In this document: in pieces, positions 16,830 through 24,817 of the stretch
How positions within the stretch are numbered: position 1 is the first letter of the stretch
Layout: each line of letters opens with the position of its first letter
DNA from: Alteraurantiacibacter hainanensis
Lineage (GTDB): Bacteria > Pseudomonadota > Alphaproteobacteria > Sphingomonadales > Sphingomonadaceae
Assembly (NCBI RefSeq): GCF_036321025.1
Contig: NZ_JAZAPB010000001.1
Coordinates: 124,001-188,000 of the forward strand
Reading direction: 5' to 3'
DNA: 64,000 nt
Position numbers and translations under genes: made by a program
Notes under the pieces: model-generated
What the model was told of the DNA's origin: nothing
Seen by the model: the letters and a program-made list of their open reading frames with translations, nothing else
The model's database searches: none

Positions 16830-19800
16830 CCACAGCAGCGGTCGAGGCCTGGCTCGAAAAGCTAGGCTATGTAGCTGAGTCGGGCGTGCTGCATCAGCGC
16901 GGCGACGTCGTTCCGGACACCCACCCTTATGCACTCGAAATCAAGACCCTTCTCAAGCCGGAGGGGGCCATCCGCGCGCAGGCCGTTTTCGATGTCGAGG
17001 GTGTACCGACCGTCGTGTTCGTCGGGGAGGATGGAACGCCGCTGTCGCAGGCCGAATTGGATAAGGCTCGCCAGCGCATCTGGAACCAGAACCTCGCGAC
17101 GATCGTGATTGAGCTGAAGGGTGATGAGGCCGTCGCGCTCCCTGCTCGTAAGCTAAAGAATGCTGGCGAACGCTTGCGGCTCGAAGACGCGCGTTCGGAT
17201 GGCCCGTTTTCCGCGTCGGACGTCTCGACGGCCAATTTGTCGAGGCGCATGCCGAAGTGGTTCGATGTCAAGGCGCGGGTCGATCGTAAGCTGCTTGCTA
17301 ACCTGTCCACGACTGTCGCGAAACTGAGCGATGAGGGCCTGACCGGGATCGACGACGCCCGCGCGCGTCGACGCCTCGCCGAGCTTCTGATGGGTCAAGT
17401 GCTCTTTATCTCCTACCTCGAACATCGTGAGATCGTCGGCGCGACCTATCGAGCGCGGCGCGATGTGGAACAACTTTCTAACTTGGTTGCCCGGCTCGAC
17501 CGTTCCGGCATCGCGGCGCTGATCGATCGGCTGCGGTCGGACTTCAACGGCGACTTCCTCGGAGACGATCGGCACGATCCCTGGACGGCGCTTTCGAACA
17601 GCGGCTTCAGCCTGCTCGCGCAGTTTCTCAGCCGCACCGACCTGCAGACCGGTCAGGGCGACTTCTGGAACTACGACTTCAGCTACATACCGGTCGAGCT
17701 GCTCTCCGGTCTATACGAACAGTTCCTGACGCGCGAAGAGCAGGCGGAAGACGGCGCCTATTATACGCCTCGCAATCTCGCCATGCTCGCCGTCGATCAG
17801 GCATTCCTCGCCTCTCCCAATCCGCTGACCGAAACGATCTTCGACGGCGCGTGCGGCTCGGGAATCCTGCTGACGACGGCCTATCGCCGGCTGATCGCGC
17901 TCGCGGAGGCAAAGAAGGGCGGCCAGCTCAGCTTTGCCGAGCGCGGTGAACTTCTCTCGCGCAGCATCTTCGGTGGCGACATCAACTTCATGGCCTGCCG
18001 CGTGACCGCGTTCAGCCTTTACTTGTCGCTTCTGGAGGGGCTCGATCCGGCCGACATTCTGGAAGCGCAGGATCGCGATGGTACCAAGCTGCCTCCGCTC
18101 AAGGACCACAACCTCGCGCACGGCCGCGATCATGCAGACTTCTTCGACGACGGCCATGCCTTCTTCGGGCGCCGCTTCTCGCTGATCATCTCCAATCCGC
18201 CCTGGGCGGAGCCAGAAGGTGAAGCGCACACCTCGGCGGACGTTTGGGCGGCGCGCGCGGGCACGCCATTCTCGCGCCGCCAAGTGGCTGGAGCCTACGC
18301 CCTGCGCGCGCTAGACTACCTGGACGAAGGGGGCCGGGCCTGCCTGATCTTGCCAATCGGCCAGCTCCTCGGCGCATCCAGCGAAGCCTTCGTCTCCTAT
18401 CTGCTACGCGCCTATAAGCCGAGCCGGATCATCAACTTCGGTGACCTGCAGGGGTTGTTGTTCCCGACCGCCGAGAACACCTGCCATGTGTTCCTAGGCG
18501 CTCGCCGCGAGGCCAACGTTCCGAAAATCATCCCGTTTGGGGAGACGTTCGACTATCTGGTTCCTAAGGCCGATCTTAGCCTTGCACTCGGTCGTCTTAC
18601 CATGCAGTCGGCCGATCGGCACCTACTACAGACTCGCTCGGTCGCTCAGGATCCGCAGCTTCTCGTCACTATGATGTGGGGCGACGCCAACGACCTAGCG
18701 ATCTTGAGCCGGCTCAGCCTGCGCGGTACCTTTGCGAACCTCTGGCGCGGCCCTCGCGAGTTCCGGCGCTGGACCTACCGCAAGGGCATTCATCTCGAAG
18801 ACAAAAGCCGTGAAGCAGTCGATCCCGGCCCGCTTCGCGATATGCCTCACATCCCGATCGCCGCGCTAAGCGCGGGGGTTCCGGTGCTGCATCCTGACCT
18901 GCTGCGGCCTTGGCCGGCGGAGAAGGCCACCGTTGTCGGCCTGAACGATGCGGTGCTCGCCGTGTTCGACGGGCCCCGCGTCGTCTTCCCTGATGGCTTC
19001 TCGCGCGAACAGCAGAATCTCCGCGCGGTTTACTACGACCGACCGGCGAGCTTTACCCATAGCATCGGGGTCATTGCCGGCCCCGAGCCCGACGCACCCC
19101 TGCTCAAGTTCGCGGCTGTCTATCTACGGTCCAGCCTCGCGCGCTATTTCCTGATGATGCGCGGCTGGAAAATGCTGTGCGAACGCAACGGTGTCCACCT
19201 GACTGATGTCGACGCATTCCCGTTTTTCTCGCCGGAAGACGCACCTGATCCTGACGCTGCCGCCATAGCGCTTGCATCGGTTAATAGTCGCGTCGATCGG
19301 CTGAGATCTCAGGACGAGCTCCTCCAGCGCGCCGATTACAGGTCGCTCCGCGGGGAGTTCGACGAGGCGGTCTTCTCCTATTTCGGCCTCACGGATGAAG
19401 AGAAAACCTTGGTGACAGAGACGGTCGAGGTGCTGATGCCCTCGATCAGGCCACGAAGCTTCAAGAGCCTCGATACTCGGGCGCAGAGAACCGCAAGCGA
19501 CCAGGATTTCCGCATCTACGCCGATGCGCTGGTCGCAGCGCTGACCACTTGGCGCGACCGAACCGGTGGCCGGGGGCGGTTCGAAGTCAACGTGGTCGCC
19601 AGTGACCCGACTCGTGCTGGTCCTTCGGGTGTCGTGAAGATCAGCTACGCCGAAAAGGGGCGCGCGCGCTCCGCCGCTAAGGCAACCATCGATGATGAGC
19701 TTGTCATCGAAACCCTGGCCTCATTGCGCAAGTCGGGCTTGCGCACCATCCCGTCGGGCGATCACCTCGCCCTCGTCCCGGACGCCCATTTGTGGATCGA

Positions 19801-19933
19801 CGGCAGCCTGTATCTGGCCCGGCCGTTGGCGCGCCGCCGCTGGACCGTTCGCCAGGCGTTGCGTGACGCTGAGCACATCGTGCGGTCGGTTCAGTCTGGC
19901 GCGGGCTCAGAAAAGCTGGCGGTGCGTTCGTGA
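16826..19933 (+). CDS. N6-adenine DNA methylase, large restriction-system type
   Basis: 1035 residues, far larger than a plain methyltransferase. The first 150 residues look like the N-terminal domain of large Eco57I-like enzymes. SAM-binding motif I is FDGACGSGI (about 338-346) and catalytic motif IV is SNPPW (about 455-459), the gamma-class adenine-N6 pattern; YYTPRNLAMLAVDQAF just before motif I is the usual lead-in helix. Residues 620-1035 probably hold the target-recognition part. No PD-(D/E)XK site is clear to me in this chain, but the next gene supplies one. Start and stop overlap both neighbours (ATGA and GTGA). It could be the modification subunit of a restriction system or of a BREX/DISARM-like defence. 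Confidence 0.85.
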   Translation: MTTAAVEAWLEKLGYVAESGVLHQRGDVVPDTHPYALEIKTLLKPEGAIRAQAVFDVEGVPTVVFVGEDGTPLSQAELDKARQRIWNQNLATIVIELKGDEAVALPARKLKNAGERLRLEDARSDGPFSASDVSTANLSRRMPKWFDVKARVDRKLLANLSTTVAKLSDEGLTGIDDARARRRLAELLMGQVLFISYLEHREIVGATYRARRDVEQLSNLVARLDRSGIAALIDRLRSDFNGDFLGDDRHDPWTALSNSGFSLLAQFLSRTDLQTGQGDFWNYDFSYIPVELLSGLYEQFLTREEQAEDGAYYTPRNLAMLAVDQAFLASPNPLTETIFDGACGSGILLTTAYRRLIALAEAKKGGQLSFAERGELLSRSIFGGDINFMACRVTAFSLYLSLLEGLDPADILEAQDRDGTKLPPLKDHNLAHGRDHADFFDDGHAFFGRRFSLIISNPPWAEPEGEAHTSADVWAARAGTPFSRRQVAGAYALRALDYLDEGGRACLILPIGQLLGASSEAFVSYLLRAYKPSRIINFGDLQGLLFPTAENTCHVFLGARREANVPKIIPFGETFDYLVPKADLSLALGRLTMQSADRHLLQTRSVAQDPQLLVTMMWGDANDLAILSRLSLRGTFANLWRGPREFRRWTYRKGIHLEDKSREAVDPGPLRDMPHIPIAALSAGVPVLHPDLLRPWPAEKATVVGLNDAVLAVFDGPRVVFPDGFSREQQNLRAVYYDRPASFTHSIGVIAGPEPDAPLLKFAAVYLRSSLARYFLMMRGWKMLCERNGVHLTDVDAFPFFSPEDAPDPDAAAIALASVNSRVDRLRSQDELLQRADYRSLRGEFDEAVFSYFGLTDEEKTLVTETVEVLMPSIRPRSFKSLDTRAQRTASDQDFRIYADALVAALTTWRDRTGGRGRFEVNVVASDPTRAGPSGVVKISYAEKGRARSAAKATIDDELVIETLASLRKSGLRTIPSGDHLALVPDAHLWIDGSLYLARPLARRRWTVRQALRDAEHIVRSVQSGAGSEKLAVRS

Positions 19934-20634
19934 CGGAGGCTGCCGACTGGCTTTCCGCCTTTCCACTGCAATCCGCAACTGAGGCAGTCGAAGCGCTGTG
20001 TCAGGGATGGTCCGAGCTGGCGACTCGACCGTTTCCGGACTTCAATCCCAAGACCAAGGAAACCGCCCTTACGAAGCGCCTGAAGGTCTATGTCGAGAAC
20101 GTTGTCGCTCGCGAGCGCGGCTTGCTTGGGATGTGGGCAGCCGAGGATATCATCGGTGACATCGATCCAGCCACCGGTGCGATGATCGAGGAGCGCCGTA
20201 CCGACATTGTTTATGGTTGGAACAATGAGACGCAGGCGATGCAACTGGTATTCGAGTTCAAACGTCTTGGGCGCCAGAAGAGGCACCGGGACCATTATCT
20301 GCGCGATCAGGGGCTCGGCCGTTTCGTCAATGGAATCTATAGCCGGAAGCAGGCGGTTGCGGCGATGGTCGGCGTGCTACTCGACCCCGAGCCGGACATC
20401 GTGCCGCACATTCGCGACGCATTGGGCGATGCCGCAATCGCGAAGCTCTTGCGACTGAAGCCAACCGCCACAGGTGAGCCCTATGCACGGCCGTCATCAC
20501 TGTTCACCGCCGCAGACTTCGACACGGAGCATGAGCGGGAGCCGGCGTTGGCACCCAGCCATGGCAGCATTCGCGTATCGCATTTTTTCTTCGCCTTCGG
20601 CTACCCCACGACCACCGTGAAGCCGAAGTTGTGA
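19930..20634 (+). CDS. PD-(D/E)XK nuclease partner of the methylase
   Basis: 234 residues from a GTG at 19930 whose GTGA overlaps the methylase stop, so it is translationally coupled. The nuclease core is visible: an N-terminal acidic helix (KTKETALTKRLKVYVE), Asp92 in RRTDIVYGW, then Glu109-Phe-Lys111 in LVFEFKRLG, followed by a basic helix and an RDQGLGRFVNGIYSRKQA segment. This D...ExK spacing fits the PD-(D/E)XK superfamily. I do not know a named family for it. With the methylase it would form a two-subunit restriction system; alternatively it could cut only modified or invading DNA. Activity is inferred, not shown. Confidence 0.65.
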   Translation: MTEAADWLSAFPLQSATEAVEALCQGWSELATRPFPDFNPKTKETALTKRLKVYVENVVARERGLLGMWAAEDIIGDIDPATGAMIEERRTDIVYGWNNETQAMQLVFEFKRLGRQKRHRDHYLRDQGLGRFVNGIYSRKQAVAAMVGVLLDPEPDIVPHIRDALGDAAIAKLLRLKPTATGEPYARPSSLFTAADFDTEHEREPALAPSHGSIRVSHFFFAFGYPTTTVKPKL

Positions 20635-20684
20635 GGGCTGCTGCACAGCCGGCAGCCGCTGGTGACCGCTCGCTGGCCGAGCTA

Positions 20685-21755
20685 TCACCGTTCTGGCCGC
20701 TTGCAATCCTTCGCAAAGTTTGCCGCGAAATAGTCGATCACCTCAGCCGCCTGTGTTCCCTTCCTGAAAGCCTTCTGCTCCTCGAAATCGACGCAGGGAA
20801 TGAGATGAATAAACTGATTGTCGGCGTAGAGCGACATCACCGCATCTGGATCTAGTTCGCCACTCCGTAGTCCCGCCATGGTGTTTGCTGCTTCGAGCGC
20901 TGCGCCTATCATCACGTCGGCCAATTGCACCGCTGGGCTTTGCCTTGAATCGACCTGCGTTACCTGATTGAGCTTCAGCGGAAATTTGAAGCTGGCGATT
21001 GCGGTCTGGCGAAGCTCAATCGTGTCCTCGTGGTCGATGAAGCGCTGCAGCAGCTCGTGATAGCGTTCGAGGTTCTTCGACTGGTCGTGCTCGACCCGGT
21101 ATGGCCCGTCGCTCATGATTTCCATCCGGCTGATTAGCGACTGCAGCACGATAATCGCGATGTCCGTATCTACGCCCGGCGTCATAATCGCTGACAGGCA
21201 CTCGGGCGCTGCGTCGCGGGCAAGCGGGCCAATCGCTTCCGGTAACTCCAGCCAGTCCGTTCTCCGCGCCGCGGCAACGAGGGCACGCAACGCATCTGTG
21301 CTCTTCTCTTTGACCGCCCGTTGGAAAGCAGCCAGCAGGGCCGCGAACGCGGCCTCTCCCAGGATTGTAGGACCAGCGACCGACAGCAGTGAGGCCATCG
21401 CGTAGTTCTGGCCGTCTTCGTAGAAATTGTGTCCGCGCTCGTAATACCAAGGCTCAACCGCATAGTCGCAGAACATCAGGATGAGCAAGAAGCGCTTGTC
21501 GCACACATAGGTGACGCTCTTGAAGTCGGCGAGCAGATCGCGCAGCAGCGCGAGTAGCCCGGCATGGTTGGCTGGTCGGCGCGAGAGCGATCGATACTTC
21601 AGCTCGCTCGCTTGGACGCGCGGCAGGTGCTCCCTGATCAGGCGCGCTGCATCGTCATCACTTATCGCAATAGCCGCCGCGCCCTGGAAGCGCTGATCTA
21701 CGTTCAGGAGGTCGAAGCCGGTAAAGCCGCTCTCATCGATCCGGAAGCATTCCAT
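20685..21755 (-). CDS. DUF3800 protein
   Basis: 356 residues. It opens RIDESGFTG (Asp7, Glu8), the DxSG-type signature of DUF3800, a predicted RNase H-like fold, and has the family's late conserved segment DSRQSPAVQLADVMIGA near residue 285. The acidic residues suggest a metal-dependent nuclease site, but no activity is established that I know of. DUF3800 genes are common in mobile and defence regions. It is the last gene of a tight minus-strand operon (gaps 2, 12, 7 and 22 bases) and converges on the methylase/nuclease operon with 50 bases between stops. Confidence 0.8.
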   Translation of the reverse strand: MECFRIDESGFTGFDLLNVDQRFQGAAAIAISDDDAARLIREHLPRVQASELKYRSLSRRPANHAGLLALLRDLLADFKSVTYVCDKRFLLILMFCDYAVEPWYYERGHNFYEDGQNYAMASLLSVAGPTILGEAAFAALLAAFQRAVKEKSTDALRALVAAARRTDWLELPEAIGPLARDAAPECLSAIMTPGVDTDIAIIVLQSLISRMEIMSDGPYRVEHDQSKNLERYHELLQRFIDHEDTIELRQTAIASFKFPLKLNQVTQVDSRQSPAVQLADVMIGAALEAANTMAGLRSGELDPDAVMSLYADNQFIHLIPCVDFEEQKAFRKGTQAAEVIDYFAANFAKDCKRPER

Positions 21756-21777
21756 GATACTGGCTGGCCCCTAAAGG

Positions 21778-22092
21778 CTACGTCTCATATCGGCGCTCGT
21801 GCGACATCGGCATAGCGTCGCCCTTCAACTCCGCCCGCATGACGTGGATGTCTGGCTGGATTGAAAATGGCCTGGAGCTGTCCCACCAGCGTGCATGGAC
21901 ATGCAATTCGAAGCCGGATTCGTCCGTGTATATGTAGTTCCAGCGCTGGCTCATGGCGCGAGGCTCTTCGCCTCCTATCATGCCAACAGCTTCCGCTGCC
22001 TTTGGAACCGCATCAATGGTCTTCGCATCGGCAGCTTCGTCGATGATCTCGACGAAGCGGCGATAAAGTTCGAGCGACGTCGGTCGGGTCAT
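21778..22092 (-). CDS. orphan 104-residue protein upstream of DUF3800
   Basis: I recognise no family. The N-terminal half is helical and acidic (SLELYRRFVEIIDEAADAKT), the middle has WNYIYTDESGFELHVHARWW, which looks like beta strands, and the end is basic. The TDESGFE segment echoes the DESGF of the DUF3800 protein next to it, which may be chance. It lies 22 bases before the DUF3800 start and 7 bases after a small membrane ORF, so it is co-transcribed. It could be an adaptor or antitoxin-like partner of the DUF3800 protein. Confidence 0.6.
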   Translation of the reverse strand: MTRPTSLELYRRFVEIIDEAADAKTIDAVPKAAEAVGMIGGEEPRAMSQRWNYIYTDESGFELHVHARWWDSSRPFSIQPDIHVMRAELKGDAMPMSHERRYET

Positions 22093-22099
22093 CCTACGT

Positions 22100-22258
22100 C
22101 TATAGCAACAGAGCCGGTGCTTCGATAGAGAATAGGTAAGCGAAAACGCCTACAAGAATGAGCGCGAAGAGTTGCAAGCTCTCGTTCGCGCGGAGACGGC
22201 GGAAATTATGCGTCCGATCTTTGCGATCGATAAATAGAAGTGGACAGACCGCAATCAA
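22100..22258 (-). CDS. possible small membrane protein (52 aa)
   Basis: A 52-residue frame from a TTG at 22258, too short and without ATG, so easily missed. It has a short hydrophobic start (IAVCPLLFI), a charged loop (DRKDRTHNFRRLRANE) and a strong membrane segment (LQLFALILVGVFAYLFSIE). It fills the gap between the GIHDLSR-type protein and the 104-residue protein with spacers of 12 and 7 bases, matching the tight packing of the operon. It is also in frame with the stop of the preceding gene, so readthrough would append it as a membrane tail. It has no clear ribosome site, so it may instead be a decayed C-terminus. Confidence 0.35.
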   Translation of the reverse strand: MIAVCPLLFIDRKDRTHNFRRLRANESLQLFALILVGVFAYLFSIEAPALLL

Positions 22259-22270
22259 CCCGAGAGCCGC

Positions 22271-22897
22271 CTAAACAGGCTCTCCAGCGCCCTTCCACTC
22301 GTGCATCGCGCGAATGAGCTCGGCCGTTGGATATTCTTGAATGTCCTCTTCAGAAGATCCTGCCGCTAACTCTCGTTCCCAATACCATTCTTGGAAAGCG
22401 ATATATTTCCCTTGGATTTTCGCTGATCCGATCGCGGCAGCTCCAGCCTGAGCGATGAGCCAGCTTCGCACATGCCGGACTGCTTTTTCATAATCACCGG
22501 CATGAGCTTGTATATCCCAACCGGAAATGTCCGAAAGCGCCCGTTGATAGTCGTACCGCGTATGCTCGAGAATGAGAATTCGCTTTTCCGTCAGAGGGAG
22601 TGGGCCAAATCGACGGCAAGCGTGATCCAAACCAAGTTCAAAGGGCATGTTCATGCGCGCGTATTCGTCGACCGTGCTCATCTTGCAGCGGCTTAGGTCA
22701 TGAATGCCATATTTGGAGCCACGTATGAGATCAGCGATGCGGTCAAGTCGCGTCGCCGCGTTATCGGCGTTCTCTGGAGCCAGTCGAGGATGGAAGCCGA
22801 GATAGACGATGCAAAAAGCAAGCGCCTGCAGGATTGGCGCGTAATCGTCGTCAAACGGACAGTTGACGAAAACCGACTTCTCAAAGGGTGGAGTCAA
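22271..22897 (-). CDS. Rossmann-like protein with NCPFD and GIHDLSR motifs
   Basis: 208 residues from a TTG at 22897 with GAAGGG nine bases upstream, the site lying inside the end of the DUF2188 gene. Residues 8-85 look like an alternating beta/alpha nucleotide fold: VFVNCPFDDDYAPILQALAF, GFHPRLA, then a helix and YGIHDLSRCK, followed by MNMPFELGLDHAC. The pattern resembles TIR-like or nucleoside 2-deoxyribosyltransferase-like domains, whose conserved Asp/Glu cleave N-glycosidic bonds. I cannot name the family and enzymatic activity is a guess. Its operon partners DUF2188 and DUF3800 suggest a conflict-related role. Confidence 0.6.
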   Translation of the reverse strand: MTPPFEKSVFVNCPFDDDYAPILQALAFCIVYLGFHPRLAPENADNAATRLDRIADLIRGSKYGIHDLSRCKMSTVDEYARMNMPFELGLDHACRRFGPLPLTEKRILILEHTRYDYQRALSDISGWDIQAHAGDYEKAVRHVRSWLIAQAGAAAIGSAKIQGKYIAFQEWYWERELAAGSSEEDIQEYPTAELIRAMHEWKGAGEPV

Positions 22898-22899
22898 AC

Positions 22900-23127
22900 T
22901 CAGCCCTTCGGCGGATGCGGGTCGTTTCCGTAGGAACTACGTTCCCTAATCCGGCCATCACGGCCGTGTATGTAGAGTTCAGTCTTTTGATTCTGCGCGA
23001 TCTTCGCTCCCGCCTTGATCGCATCGGCCTGCGTGTCGTGCACGCTACTGGCTCTGGACGAACCAGCCTTCTTCACTGCCCATCCACCAGATGAACTCCG
23101 AACTACGTGCTGACCTTGCTTCGCCAT
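22900..23127 (-). CDS. DUF2188 protein
   Basis: 75 residues, standard for DUF2188. It shows the family's QHVVRSSSGGWAVKKAG, SSVHDTQADAI and the very conserved C-terminal ELYIHGRDGRIRERSSYGND. GGAGG lies nine bases before the ATG at 23127. The function of the family is unknown; members are small, basic, and often found beside mobile or defence genes. It is the first gene of the five-gene minus-strand operon and ends two bases before the next start. Confidence 0.85.
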   Translation of the reverse strand: MAKQGQHVVRSSSGGWAVKKAGSSRASSVHDTQADAIKAGAKIAQNQKTELYIHGRDGRIRERSSYGNDPHPPKG

Positions 23128-23463
23128 GGTTCTGACCTCCGCAACTGATATAGCAACATTGCTGGCCAGCCGCTAGGTGCTGCACGCCGATGTTTTGACC
23201 ACAATGTCCGCTAAGCCTATCCACAATCCCGAGAGCTGACAGTCAGCTTACCGCCCAAAGCCGGACCTTGCCCTAGCGACGATCAAACGGCCGATTGTGG
23301 GCCGATACATGATTGCCCGCTTTTCATTTCATATGGCAGGCGAAGCCGACATTCAGCTATCGACCCAAGATGTACCAAGATGATTAGGAGCTGTGCGCAG
23401 CGTTCGTGGCTTCTCTGACAACGGAACTGGCTCACCTTGCTGATCCCAATTCGGCGACGAAGA
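23128..23463. other. 336-bp intergenic stretch, nothing recognised
   Basis: This lies between the DUF2188 operon promoter side and the 3' end of the Dps gene. I see no reading frame with gene-like content, no tRNA and no strong hairpin. It is more AT-rich than the flanks and probably marks the right boundary of the island plus the promoter of the DUF2188 operon. Confidence 0.5.
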
Positions 23464-23943
23464 TCATTCCAGCAGACTACGCAGCATCCAAGCGGACTTC
23501 TCGTGAACATCCAGTCGCTGGGTTAGCAGGTCGGCAGTAGGCTGGTCGCCGTGCCTGTCGGCCACGACGAATACTTGACGGGCAGTTCGCGCGGCGGATT
23601 CTTGCGCGCTTACCAGAAGCCCGACCATCTCCATGGCCGTCGGAACGCCTTCGACTTCCTCGATGCTGCCGAGCGCAGTGAAGCACCGGTATGTGGCCGG
23701 AGCCGGAAAGCCGAGCGCACGGATGCGTTCGGCAATCAGATCCAGCGCCGACCATTGCTCAGTATATTGCACCATGAACATCTGGTGCAGGGAGTTGAAC
23801 ATCGGTCCGGTGACGTTCCAGTGGAAGTTATGGGTCATCAGGTAAAGCGTGTAGCTGTCGGCGAGCAGACGCGAGAGACCGAGGCTGATCTCCTCGCGCT
23901 GCGCTTCGGTCAGGCCGATGTTGATCGTTGGTGCGCTGGCCAT
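23464..23943 (-). CDS. dps: Dps-family DNA-protection/ferritin-like protein
   Basis: 159 residues. The ferroxidase-centre residues of Dps are visible in LMTHNFHWNVTGPMFNSLHQMFMVQY (His, then His, Asp/Glu in EQWSALDLIAERIRALG), and the final helix is typical (DLLTQRLDVHEKSAWMLRSLL). Dps dodecamers oxidise and store iron with peroxide and shield DNA. It is the last gene of a run starting at the isochorismatase-type hydrolase (26349), 33 bases after an alpha/beta hydrolase, so it is probably part of the same stress operon. Confidence 0.93.
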   Translation of the reverse strand: MASAPTINIGLTEAQREEISLGLSRLLADSYTLYLMTHNFHWNVTGPMFNSLHQMFMVQYTEQWSALDLIAERIRALGFPAPATYRCFTALGSIEEVEGVPTAMEMVGLLVSAQESAARTARQVFVVADRHGDQPTADLLTQRLDVHEKSAWMLRSLLE

Positions 23944-23976
23944 TGTCGTCCTCCTTGCAGATGAAGTTTGCCCGGC

Positions 23977-24786
23977 CTAGGCGGCCGCAACCTGCTGATT
24001 GCTCTCCGCGGCTGGCGAGATGGTTGCGATCCAGTCAGCGATTGCCCCGGCAACCTCTTCCCAGCCGGGTTCCGCACAGAGGAAGTGGGATCGTCCGGCG
24101 AACTCGACATAGTCGGTGCGTGCCTTCGACCTCGACTGCGCCCGATAAGCCGCCTTTGACAGATAGGGCGAGACCAGCCGATCCTCGCTGCCGCCGGTGA
24201 ACAGCAACGGCTGCTTGCGACCGGGGGTGTCGACCCAGCTGCCGAGCCACAGCGCGGCCTGGTGGAAGATCATGCCGGGAGCCGGGATGACGTAGGACGC
24301 GTAGGCCTCGTCGACCAGCGCCGGTGGCGCGGTGTGGGCGAACAGCTTGCCGAAACGCTTGCGCGACAACTTGTAGGGGCGCCGCCAGCCGAATAACCGA
24401 AGCATGATCGGCGTGATCGCGGCAAACGCGCTGGGGCCCGGTACCACCCCGCCGATCGGTGCCGGATCGATTGCAACGCCGGCGACACCACAGCCGCGGT
24501 CGATCAGCAGTTGGGTCAGCAGGCCGCCGAACGAGTGGCCCACGATGATCGGCACCTCGGGCAGTTCGCGGATGAAGGCCTCGTACCGGTCGACGATCTT
24601 GCCCAGAGTCAGGGCGCCGAAACCGGCCGGTGTGGCATTGTTCATCTCGTCGACCGAGTGTTCCGCCACGAAGGGCCATGCGGGGGCATGGGTGGTGAAA
24701 CCACGGGCTTCGAAGAAGGCGCGGAATGGATCCCAGCTGGCAGGAGTGACCCATGCGCCGTGAACGAAAACGATTGTCTTGCTCAT
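23977..24786 (-). CDS. alpha/beta hydrolase
   Basis: 269 residues from the ATG at 24786, which has GGAGG six bases upstream; an ATG twelve bases earlier lacks a site. The fold is clear: IVFVHGAWVTPASW, GHSFGG with the nucleophilic Ser (about residue 93), GGSEDRLVSP with the Asp and RSHFLCAEPGWEE with the His. It resembles the small cytoplasmic esterase/lipase-like hydrolases. Third gene of the probable operon 26349-23464. The substrate is unknown. Confidence 0.85.
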   Translation of the reverse strand: MSKTIVFVHGAWVTPASWDPFRAFFEARGFTTHAPAWPFVAEHSVDEMNNATPAGFGALTLGKIVDRYEAFIRELPEVPIIVGHSFGGLLTQLLIDRGCGVAGVAIDPAPIGGVVPGPSAFAAITPIMLRLFGWRRPYKLSRKRFGKLFAHTAPPALVDEAYASYVIPAPGMIFHQAALWLGSWVDTPGRKQPLLFTGGSEDRLVSPYLSKAAYRAQSRSKARTDYVEFAGRSHFLCAEPGWEEVAGAIADWIATISPAAESNQQVAAA

Positions 24787-24817
24787 CTTGACCTCCATCG
24801 GGTTTCCTGGGGCCGGA

